Assembly: GCA_044343155.1 (NCBI GenBank)
Contig: JAVZSS010000019.1
Location: 1-13,520 of the forward strand
Direction of reading: 5' to 3'
DNA from: SpSt-28 sp044343155
Lineage (GTDB): Archaea > Aenigmatarchaeota > Aenigmatarchaeia > CG10238-14 > SpSt-28
DNA: 13,520 nt
In this document: in pieces, positions 1-6,350 of the stretch
Position numbering within the stretch: position 1 is the first letter of the stretch
How the letters are laid out: the number at the start of each line of letters is the position of its first letter
Made by a program: the position numbers and the translations under genes
Notes under the pieces: model-generated
What the model was told of the DNA's origin: nothing
Seen by the model: only the letters and a program-made list of their open reading frames with translations
Databases searched by the model: none

Positions 1-354
1 TACATAACCTTCTCTCCCTCTAACGCTTTCATTACCAACTAAAGTAGTTGTTTCATTAGTTATTTTAAACTCTCTATCCCCTAAAAAGATTTTAGTTTTC
101 TCTTCTATGAAAGTTTTAAATTTATCAAAATTTATACTTTCTCTTTCGCTTAGAATCGTATATATGTTTTTGTAAAGATCATAATTATAAAACAATAACT
201 CAGATAAAAGAAGTTGATTATTGTTGTATTTATACTCTGAAATTACAGTTATTGCTAAATGATATTTGAAAGAAAGAAGCGTTATCACAATTGCAGCTAT
301 TATAACTATATTTACTATAAGACCTATTATTAATATATCAATAATAAAACTCAT
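1..354 (-). CDS. Single-pass membrane protein, prepilin-like (partial)
   Basis: This reading frame is open from an ATG at 354 to the window edge, giving 118 codons with no stop, so the C-terminus is missing. The product begins MSFIIDILIIGLIVNIVI. It has one strongly hydrophobic segment at about residues 3-27, then a polar domain that would lie outside the cell. The start is well supported: AGGTGA (minus strand, 361-366) lies 6 nt before the ATG, and the ATG overlaps the upstream stop as ATGA, so translation is probably coupled. It is the last visible gene of a run of small one-helix proteins behind the secretion ATPase and platform genes. A pseudopilin-like or accessory subunit of that machine is the natural guess. 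I recognise no named family. Confidence 0.75.
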   Translation of the reverse strand, partial: MSFIIDILIIGLIVNIVIIAAIVITLLSFKYHLAITVISEYKYNNNQLLLSELLFYNYDLYKNIYTILSERESINFDKFKTFIEEKTKIFLGDREFKITNETTTLVGNESVRGREGYV

Positions 355-1067
355 ATGAATTCACCTATTAACACAGACAACCTACCAACATGAGTTGTCC
401 CATTATTATAGTAAATAAGCACTGGAAATCCTTCTGAAGATATAAAAGATTTGGAAAACAAAAGTTGATAGCCCGAAGGTATTGTATTTTCTCTACATTT
501 TTCCCAATCATATGGTTGTAGAAGATTAAATAATGCAGAGATAGGATTTCCTATATTCGTTATAACTCTTATTACTGTTCCGAAGTCTAATTTAATATTT
601 TCTACTACACATTCTGCAAACTTAGAAATAAATAGCCCATCAATAGAAATTGGGGAATAAATCCTACCCAACCAACCAAAACATTCATTATTTTTACATG
701 ATTCTAAATCAATTATTCTAATAACTATAAAAGAATTTGGATAAGTTATTCCAATATCTATTGGTGTGGCCAAAACCTTACCTAACCTTTCTATATAAGA
801 GATTTCAGTAGTATTTAAAAAAATTTTATCTAACTTCTCCGCATCTACTATTCCTCTCCAAATTATATTTCCCTTTCCCAATACTATATTTTCATTAGAA
901 AGTAAAGTGAGAGCATAGTTTATTGTTTTTCTTTCAAGTGCAAACTCCTTAATAGTTACATGCATTTCTAAATAGCGTGATATAAAAAAATAATAAACAA
1001 AAACGATAATAACAATAATAAATATAGCAATAAATACACTTTTAGTAGTTAAGACAACCCCTTTCAC
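351..1067 (-). CDS. Prepilin-like single-pass membrane protein, 238 aa
   Basis: The start codon is GTG at 1067, one base after the stop of the upstream gene, and the N-terminus reads MKGVVLTTKS. A hydrophobic segment covers residues 11-29, followed by about 200 residues of exposed domain containing Cys124, Cys129, Cys153 and Cys191, which could pair in disulfides outside the cell. The layout (a short basic KG start, then a helix, then a soluble domain) resembles archaeal class III (type IV pilin-like) prepilins, but the canonical glutamate of type IV pilins is absent. A plain signal-anchored accessory protein is therefore equally possible. The gene overlaps the next gene by 4 nt (ATGA) and belongs to the operon of small membrane proteins following the secretion ATPase and platform. 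No specific function is recognised. Confidence 0.8.
   Translation of the reverse strand: MKGVVLTTKSVFIAIFIIVIIVFVYYFFISRYLEMHVTIKEFALERKTINYALTLLSNENIVLGKGNIIWRGIVDAEKLDKIFLNTTEISYIERLGKVLATPIDIGITYPNSFIVIRIIDLESCKNNECFGWLGRIYSPISIDGLFISKFAECVVENIKLDFGTVIRVITNIGNPISALFNLLQPYDWEKCRENTIPSGYQLLFSKSFISSEGFPVLIYYNNGTTHVGRLSVLIGEFI
361..366 (-). promoter_or_regulatory. Shine-Dalgarno for the gene starting at 354
   Basis: AGGTGA on the minus strand, 6 nt before the ATG at 354, inside the 3' end of the 238-aa gene. Together with the ATGA overlap it supports translational coupling. Confidence 0.7.
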
Positions 1068-1068
1068 A

Positions 1069-1476
1069 TCATTCGCCTTCTATTTCATAAACAATATTTC
1101 CATCTTTTATTTTTTTCCTAAAAATAAATTTGTTAACATTATCTTTTTGATAATTAAGATCTAAAACAATTGAATGTGTAGCTGAAGTTTTTTCTGCATA
1201 CCTTGGTGCTGATTTAAGATCGATCTTAACTAAATAATCACGAACATCAATTGAATATAATAAATCCTTAGATGGAACATAAACTACTTCACCACTATAT
1301 GTAGAAGCTATTGCTGTAATAAAACCACTAAGCTGTCTTGCTACATTTTCAGGAGATGAAAGAGCAAGCAACTCAATTATAGAAGAAATTATAGGAATTA
1401 ATGCAATAATTACAATTACAAATGTAATCAAAAAAACTCCAATAATACCAACAAACTCTGAAACATCACCCTTCAT
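1069..1476 (-). CDS. Prepilin-like single-pass membrane protein, 135 aa
   Basis: The frame opens at 1500, but I place the start at the in-frame ATG at 1476. AGGTGA (1481-1486) sits 4 nt before it, and the longer form would run back into the upstream gene. The resulting N-terminus, MKGDVSEFVGIIGVFLITFV, is KG followed by D-V-S-E-F and a long hydrophobic segment (about residues 8-32). This is the most class III prepilin-like sequence in the array: an acidic residue lies near the expected position and the helix follows directly. The remaining 100 residues are polar, contain no cysteine, and look like a small exterior beta-rich domain. The SD site overlaps the TGA stop of the preceding gene, so the two are probably translationally coupled. 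A minor pilin or pseudopilin role is inferred from N-terminus and context only. Confidence 0.8.
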   Translation of the reverse strand: MKGDVSEFVGIIGVFLITFVIVIIALIPIISSIIELLALSSPENVARQLSGFITAIASTYSGEVVYVPSKDLLYSIDVRDYLVKIDLKSAPRYAEKTSATHSIVLDLNYQKDNVNKFIFRKKIKDGNIVYEIEGE

Positions 1477-1480
1477 TTTT

Positions 1481-1486
1481 TCACCT
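1481..1486 (-). promoter_or_regulatory. Shine-Dalgarno deciding the start at 1476
   Basis: The minus strand reads AGGTGA, complementary to the archaeal 16S rRNA 3' end (CACCUCCU type), 4 nt before the ATG at 1476 and overlapping the TGA stop of the 88-aa gene. It selects this ATG over the one at 1500. Confidence 0.75.
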
Positions 1487-1747
1487 AAACAATTTTTCAC
1501 ACTCCTCTTTAGTTGGTTCCACTATATTATAATTTTCACATCCTCTTTTAGGATTTATATCATCCCATTTTACTTTTTCTCCTCTAATAAGAGAAAGACA
1601 ATAGCTAATTAACTTATCCCTACATGCAGCTTCAGTTACGCTTTCTGAAAAACCTGAAAACCATTTCCAAAAAATTATTATACCTATAATAGTAAAAAAA
1701 CCTATTAAAACAGTTACAAAAATTGCATGTTGAGTAATACATTTCAT
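1481..1747 (-). CDS. Small membrane protein with four cysteines, 88 aa
   Basis: The protein begins MKCITQHAIF and has one membrane helix at about residues 8-28, ending in an aromatic FWKWF patch at 26-30. A short polar tail follows, with Cys42, Cys50, Cys70 and Cys83 in a spaced pattern that suggests two disulfides or a metal site. The ATG immediately follows the TAA stop of the upstream gene. AGGTG (1753-1757) lies 5 nt before the ATG, supporting this start. It lies in the same run of one-helix proteins as its neighbours but lacks the MKG start. I cannot name a family. The cysteine-containing tail, probably outside the cell, and the operon suggest an accessory subunit of the pilus/secretion machine, which is inference. 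Confidence 0.78.
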   Translation of the reverse strand: MKCITQHAIFVTVLIGFFTIIGIIIFWKWFSGFSESVTEAACRDKLISYCLSLIRGEKVKWDDINPKRGCENYNIVEPTKEECEKLFR

Positions 1748-2446
1748 TTAAACACCTAGCAATATTATTAAAAAGTATTGAGTACTTCCAATAACCTTAC
1801 GTAGTGTAAATACAAGTCTTTGACCTTGAGAAACTTCTATAAAGGAATATGATTGACCTAATGGTATAGAAGCTTGAGGGGATAAGTAAATTAGACAATC
1901 TCTTTCTGGAAATTGACTAGAAACAATATCACCTTGCGTATTTAGAATTATTTTTGTTGAAAGTATTAGCGAAGAAGGTGCACTTGCTGCACTAACAAGA
2001 ACTTTTTCAAATAATTCGGAATTAACTAACAAACAATCTAAGCCCCTTTTATTACCAACGCTTATTAATTTTGATAAAGTCTCACCCAATCTTTCATTTT
2101 TTTTAAGATTTATAGATACTGGAAAATCAGGACTACATACAGTTTTCATGTTCTTATCTTCATAAGCATCTTCAGGTATATTATTACAAAAATCTTTACA
2201 TTTAACCAATTTATCATCCTCTTTCCAAGAAATTTTTTCAACTTCCGCACTCATGCATCCATATGTGCATCTATAAAGAGAGCATACTACTGCAGACTCT
2301 ATACTACTTGGTTTTTTTTCAAATCCTAAAAAAGAAAATATTTCAGAAAGCAAATGTCTTGATGAAGTAAAGATAATATATAGAGCTATACCAACTATAA
2401 TTACTCCAGCAATTAAAAAAACGGGAACTGTTGAAACTCCTCCCAT
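1748..2446 (-). CDS. Cysteine-containing membrane protein, 232 aa
   Basis: The N-terminus MGGVSTVPVFLIAG leads into a hydrophobic helix at about residues 7-26. A likely exported domain then holds cysteine motifs C55-x4-C60-x3-C64 and C83-x3-C87, with further cysteines at 104 and later. The C-terminus is again hydrophobic (roughly residues 224-232) but too short to be a convincing second helix. No SD precedes the ATG. Instead a TTTAAA-centred TATA-like box (2465-2477) lies about 25 nt upstream in a 33-nt spacer, so this may be the leaderless first gene of its own transcript. The 88-, 135- and 238-aa genes follow with spacings of a few nucleotides or less. The family is not recognised. Cysteine spacing and context suggest an extracytoplasmic, disulfide-stabilised subunit. 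Confidence 0.8.
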   Translation of the reverse strand: MGGVSTVPVFLIAGVIIVGIALYIIFTSSRHLLSEIFSFLGFEKKPSSIESAVVCSLYRCTYGCMSAEVEKISWKEDDKLVKCKDFCNNIPEDAYEDKNMKTVCSPDFPVSINLKKNERLGETLSKLISVGNKRGLDCLLVNSELFEKVLVSAASAPSSLILSTKIILNTQGDIVSSQFPERDCLIYLSPQASIPLGQSYSFIEVSQGQRLVFTLRKVIGSTQYFLIILLGV

Positions 2447-2464
2447 TTAATCTAATATTTTTCC

Positions 2465-2477
2465 AAATTTAAATAAA
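2465..2477 (-). promoter_or_regulatory. Putative TATA box before the 232-aa gene
   Basis: The minus strand reads TTTATTTAAATTT in the 33-nt spacer upstream of the ATG at 2446, with TTTAAA centred about 25 nt before the start. There is no SD at this gene, unlike most of the genes around it, which supports a leaderless internal promoter. Confidence is limited by the A+T richness. Confidence 0.4.
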
Positions 2478-2479
2478 AT

Positions 2480-2662
2480 CTAACAACCAAAAATAAATCC
2501 GGCCCAACCTATTTTTTCACACATACTTCTTTTTAAACTTTCAAGAGAGAGAGCAAAAAACTGAGAAAATGTGGGTAATAGTTTCCAAACTATAAAAATA
2601 ATGAAAGAAACGGCGACTACTAAAATTATAAATTTAACTATTTCCATCTCCAGACCTTTCAT
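2480..2662 (-). CDS. Small prepilin-like membrane protein, 60 aa
   Basis: The sequence starts MKGLEMEIVKFIILVVAVSF. One helix spans about residues 9-28, then a short amphipathic tail carries Cys48 and ends in a C-terminal Cys60. TGAGGT (2670-2675) lies 7 nt before the ATG and overlaps the stop of the preceding 38-aa gene. This favours the first methionine over Met6, which has no properly spaced SD. The KG-hydrophobic start resembles class III prepilin signals, and the small size resembles Flp-type pilins of Tad systems, although the usual Flp motif is absent. Being adjacent to the 38-aa gene and to the large secreted protein, it probably belongs with them. Structural subunit versus accessory peptide cannot be decided from sequence alone. 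Confidence 0.75.
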   Translation of the reverse strand: MKGLEMEIVKFIILVVAVSFIIFIVWKLLPTFSQFFALSLESLKRSMCEKIGWAGFIFGC

Positions 2663-2667
2663 TTTTT

Positions 2668-2784
2668 CTACCTCAGAAATATAGTTGTTATTAATCTTTT
2701 AGCTATAACAAAAAAAAGAACAAGAATAAATAAAACTACTAATAAAAGCACTATTTTGTAAACACCCTCACTTATTCCTTTCAT
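2668..2784 (-). CDS. MKG-type single-helix microprotein, 38 aa
   Basis: This is a short frame from ATG 2784 to TAG 2668. It encodes MKGISEGVYK, then a hydrophobic helix at about residues 11-27 and a basic tail. It is only 38 residues long but fills the gap between the large secreted protein and the 60-aa gene exactly (12 and 5 nt either side). Its MKG start matches the 60-, 135- and 238-aa neighbours. A weak GAGGG precedes the ATG by about 9 nt. The glutamate at +3 after the glycine recalls type IV prepilins. Position, N-terminus and the strict hydrophobic block argue that it is real. A pilin-like or Flp-like peptide, or a small structural partner of the platform, are options. No homologue is recognised by eye. 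Confidence 0.65.
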   Translation of the reverse strand: MKGISEGVYKIVLLLVVLFILVLFFVIAKRLITTIFLR

Positions 2785-2796
2785 TTTTATCTACCC

Positions 2797-5700
2797 TCAT
2801 TGTTGAACTACTAAACTATAAACTTCAAATGGAACTAACTTTTTAGGAATTTCAATTTCTTGACATATATTATCACTAGAAAAATCATACTTACCACATT
2901 TTATTATTTCTACATTTTTTCCAATTTTTCGAAATATATCTCTTTTTATATCATCTGAATTCACTTCTTTTCCAACTCCAAAGAAATAAACTTTGACATC
3001 TCCAGTAAAACTAAAATCTGGAATGTCTGGAACATTTTGAGGCTCAGTATATGCAAAATCAATCTTACATTTTGAAGAACCCACAAAACTAATATTTACA
3101 AAATACCCTATTAAAGGTTCAAATCCTTTTGAAAGGTCGACACATTCCCAATCTTTAGTAGTTAGATTATAATATACTATATCAAGTTTACAATTTTTAT
3201 TTCTAATTTTTTCGCTTTGAATTCTTTCAATTCTACAATTTTCATTAAATTCAACTTTCTCTGGTTTAAATGGAAGAGAAAACGCATTTATTCCTTGATG
3301 CTTAAATTCCAAAGATTTAATAATATAAGATTTTCCTTCATCTCCTCCTCCACCTCCTCCATTTTCACTACCTTTCTTAATCCTCCCACCAAAACAATTA
3401 AGAGTATACCATTCTCTTTCTAAGTCATCCTTACATATAAATGGAGTTACTTTTATTTTAAGAGGAGTGTTCTCTTTAGATTCCCCTCCTGAATAACTTA
3501 TAAATTCCCCTCCTGAATAAGTTGCTGTCAACTCAACATCCCCCCAACACTCTTTATCTTCTTCTCCTCCTCTAGAAAATGTAACAGAAAAACTATTACC
3601 TGTAATATCATAACAAAATGGTAATACATATTCTTTCATATTTTCTCTAACTGTAGAAAGAAGTTCCTTCCATGCAGGACAGTACCAACTGAGAGTCCCC
3701 CCATAATATAAATTATCCATAGTGGAGGCAATTTCTCTTAATAACCTCTCTGAATCTAAGTCTTTATCTATCCCGAATATAACGCCTCCTGCTTTATTTT
3801 CACAATTCTTAAGCCCTATAGTCTGAAAAAGATCAGGGAAAAATGGTTTACAGTAAGCATCAAGAAAGTTAGAGAAAACTGGTATATCCGAAGAGACAGT
3901 TATTGTAGCTGATTCACCTGGAGCAAGAATTATATCTGGCTTTATACTAGGATCTGGAGTCATTGTTAATTTCGGCTTCTTCCAACTTATAGTTATTGTG
4001 CCACTTTCTATGTTTCCCAATTTTGCGAAAAAGTTTTTTGTTACCTCCTTAGTTTCTCTTACTTCTTTCACATTTAAACTCATTCCACCTCCCCCTTCTC
4101 TAATCTCTACCACATTTGCGTTTTCTGGATTAATAATAATTCTACACTTCTCTGTTTCCACATAATTTTCTGTTATAGGCTTATCTTTATTGGGATCACA
4201 ATAAAATATGTTAAACTCCACATTTACTCCAGTAGCAACTTCTAGTTTTGCATTTTCTTGTCCGCTATCAACAATATCGCCAAACCTACTAATAGCTTGT
4301 AATCTTAATTCATTTTTCTTCATATCTGTGGGCACAAAAAGTTTTGGTGGACAGTATCGAAGATAGCAATAGCTCTCAAATTTAGATCCGCATTCAGAAA
4401 GTACCGAATATTTCCTTGCTTTATCTAATATAATCTCTTTGGGCTCTACACTAATTGTATTACTAGTTGCCAAATATTCAGTAGAAGAAGGTAGTTTTTT
4501 TGCAACAAACTGGAGAGTAGCTTTTCCCTCCATCTCATAAGACGAGTAGACTGCAAGGGGCCATCCAGGGTTTTTAGTAGAAAGATTTAAAGAAAATGAG
4601 TTTAAATCTTTTCTTTTCATACATTGACTCACATCTACACCGTCCCAAAGGAAGGTAAAGTAAAATCTTTCTGTATCTTTTATATCTTCTCTCATAACCC
4701 ACCCGTATTCTCCTGAACCATACCACACACGCCAAACGAACTCTTCTGGTCTATACACCACATCTAAGGAAGTAATGGTAGCTATAACCTCGATATCCGT
4801 GAAAGGAGAAAGTTTAATATCCGTTGGGGGGGAAAGTGCAATTTCTATCTTATTTGTCCATTGGATTGTAAGAACTTGCGTAGACTTGTACTGATATCCT
4901 TGTGAATCTATATAAAGAGCAACAAATTTTCTAACTTTATTGATTGACTCTGATACAACAGGATTCACAACTTTACCTATATTATTTTTTTCATCAATAA
5001 TCTCAACAACATATATAGTACCAGCATATTTTTGAGATATTTTTTCACCATTATTATCATAAACGTCAATATAAACAGGTGTGCCCGGAGGTACTCTCAA
5101 TGTATCTTTTTTTAGTAAGATTAATCCAGGTGAACCGGGTTTAGGAATACTACCATATACTTTTAAATCTGACTTATCTTGAAAAGAGTTCAAATTGATA
5201 TTAGCAAATGTAATAGGAATAAAATAGAAATTTGTTTCAATTAAAGGGCTAAGAGAAAAATATTCTGTACAGTCTACAAAGAACATTCTTTGTTTGGTAT
5301 CAAAACTCTGATAACATAATTCCCCTTTTAAACTAACTTTTACTTCGGTAGGTTGATTTCCTATCTTTACTTTACCCCTATATCCATTTTCTACCTCCGA
5401 CTCAACAATTATACTATTCCCACTAATCTCCCACCTAACTTCGCTATTCTTAAATTTTGATTTATCTATATCTTTTACAAGTGAAGGNNNNNNNNNNAAA
5501 ATTGGAAACTCACAGAAATCCTCCACTTTTTCTCCTTTTACTCCCTTTAAATTTTCTGGAGATTCTATTATACATGTAGGTGGATCAAATTGTATCTCTT
5601 TTCCACTAATATCTTCTTTTATGTTTCCCTTTTCCATTTTTATATTCATCCTATACTTCCCATCCTTATAAATTAGAAAATACTTAAAACATTTATCATA

Positions 5701-6315
5701 AGAACCGAAAAAACCTAAACCTTTTACATTCATAATAACTGTTATTTTTCCCACATTGTCGGAACTAATTTTAGGTATAGTAACTGTTATTTCTCTTTGT
5801 ACTCCATTTATTAGTTCATTCTCCGATAAATAGGATGAATCTATAGAATATTTTTCACATTTACTTCTAAAAATCCCTCCTGTATCTACATAATATATTG
5901 AAGGAATACAAACCTCAATTTCTCCATCATATGTATGCGCTCCTGTGTATAGTTGAGCTCCCACCCAAATAGATCCACCACCTAAAACCATACCTCCTAC
6001 AAGAGGTAGTAGAGCAAACAGGGAAAGACCTCCAGTTATTATTGAAGATATTATAATCGCCAAACTGTAACTAAAAAGAACTGTGCCTAGCACGATGTTA
6101 CCCATACCTAGCCCAGGAGATCTTGAACGTTCTCTATCCTTTTTAATTTCCTGACCAAGTTTTACATCTATTTTAAAATTAACAGTCTCTCCGCCAACAA
6201 CTTCGTCTGGCCCTTCTATTCTACAATAATCTTCTTCTTCAGAAAAAACAGTTTGAAAAGTAAAGAAAAGAAAAAGAATAATAAAAATAAGTTTATAACT
6301 TTTCTTCATTTTCAT
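2797..6315 (-). CDS. Large secreted multidomain beta protein, 1172 aa
   Basis: A Sec-type signal (basic MKMKK, hydrophobic residues 9-24, likely cleavage after VFS at 25) leads into a long, cysteine-containing, beta-rich protein with several probable Ig-like modules. A hydrophobic hairpin (about residues 72-94 and 97-122) interrupts the first module. A hexaglycine linker (986-991) separates a C-terminal domain in which G-I-N-A-F-S-L-P (1008-1015) and G-F-E-P-L-I-G-Y-F-V-N (1064-1074) resemble a beta module common in archaeal surface proteins. There is no C-terminal anchor. Residues 273-276 are unknown because of 10 N at 5488-5497. A TATA-like box at 6329-6339 fits the ATG at 6309 (Met3) better than the one at 6315. 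It follows the platform gene by 35 nt, so an exterior part or substrate of that machine is likely, but unproven. Confidence 0.8.
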   Translation of the reverse strand: MKMKKSYKLIFIILFLFFTFQTVFSEEEDYCRIEGPDEVVGGETVNFKIDVKLGQEIKKDRERSRSPGLGMGNIVLGTVLFSYSLAIIISSIITGGLSLFALLPLVGGMVLGGGSIWVGAQLYTGAHTYDGEIEVCIPSIYYVDTGGIFRSKCEKYSIDSSYLSENELINGVQREITVTIPKISSDNVGKITVIMNVKGLGFFGSYDKCFKYFLIYKDGKYRMNIKMEKGNIKEDISGKEIQFDPPTCIIESPENLKGVKGEKVEDFCEFPIXXXXPSLVKDIDKSKFKNSEVRWEISGNSIIVESEVENGYRGKVKIGNQPTEVKVSLKGELCYQSFDTKQRMFFVDCTEYFSLSPLIETNFYFIPITFANINLNSFQDKSDLKVYGSIPKPGSPGLILLKKDTLRVPPGTPVYIDVYDNNGEKISQKYAGTIYVVEIIDEKNNIGKVVNPVVSESINKVRKFVALYIDSQGYQYKSTQVLTIQWTNKIEIALSPPTDIKLSPFTDIEVIATITSLDVVYRPEEFVWRVWYGSGEYGWVMREDIKDTERFYFTFLWDGVDVSQCMKRKDLNSFSLNLSTKNPGWPLAVYSSYEMEGKATLQFVAKKLPSSTEYLATSNTISVEPKEIILDKARKYSVLSECGSKFESYCYLRYCPPKLFVPTDMKKNELRLQAISRFGDIVDSGQENAKLEVATGVNVEFNIFYCDPNKDKPITENYVETEKCRIIINPENANVVEIREGGGGMSLNVKEVRETKEVTKNFFAKLGNIESGTITISWKKPKLTMTPDPSIKPDIILAPGESATITVSSDIPVFSNFLDAYCKPFFPDLFQTIGLKNCENKAGGVIFGIDKDLDSERLLREIASTMDNLYYGGTLSWYCPAWKELLSTVRENMKEYVLPFCYDITGNSFSVTFSRGGEEDKECWGDVELTATYSGGEFISYSGGESKENTPLKIKVTPFICKDDLEREWYTLNCFGGRIKKGSENGGGGGGDEGKSYIIKSLEFKHQGINAFSLPFKPEKVEFNENCRIERIQSEKIRNKNCKLDIVYYNLTTKDWECVDLSKGFEPLIGYFVNISFVGSSKCKIDFAYTEPQNVPDIPDFSFTGDVKVYFFGVGKEVNSDDIKRDIFRKIGKNVEIIKCGKYDFSSDNICQEIEIPKKLVPFEVYSLVVQQ
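3481..3520 (-). repeat. 16-nt direct repeat in the large secreted gene
   Basis: The plus-strand 16-mer at 3481-3496 (starting TTCCCCTCC) recurs perfectly at 3505-3520. Both copies are in the same frame and encode YSGGE twice, 8 residues apart. It looks like a small in-frame duplication. Confidence 0.8.
5488..5497. other. Assembly gap (10 N)
   Basis: A run of exactly ten N inside the 1172-aa gene, at codons 273-276. The frame stays open and protein-like on both sides at this gap length. The true length and sequence are unknown. Confidence 0.98.
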
Positions 6316-6328
6316 TAATTGAATTTAG

Positions 6329-6339
6329 TAAATATAAAG
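6329..6339 (-). promoter_or_regulatory. Putative TATA box of the large secreted gene
   Basis: The minus strand reads CTTTATATTTA here, in the 35-nt gap after the platform gene. Its centre is 25-26 nt upstream of the ATG at 6309 and only 19-20 nt from the ATG at 6315. No SD precedes either ATG. This fits an internal promoter giving a leaderless transcript that starts at Met3. The background is A+T-rich, so a chance match is possible. Confidence 0.45.
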
Positions 6340-6350
6340 TTAAAATAAAA

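Noticed and set aside
1477..1500. Upstream ATG at 1500 as the start of the 135-aa gene
   Set aside because: The AGGTGA site at 1481-1486 is correctly spaced only for the ATG at 1476. The longer form overlaps the preceding gene and spoils the MKG start shared with neighbours.
3341..3360. Run of TCC/ACC triplets as a regulatory or CRISPR-like repeat
   Set aside because: It is the coding sequence of a hexaglycine linker in the large secreted protein.
3217..3423. 68-aa plus-strand frame inside the large secreted gene
   Set aside because: It is the antisense shadow of a clear coding region; its Phe/Asn/Ser-rich composition is typical of reversed A+T-rich coding DNA.
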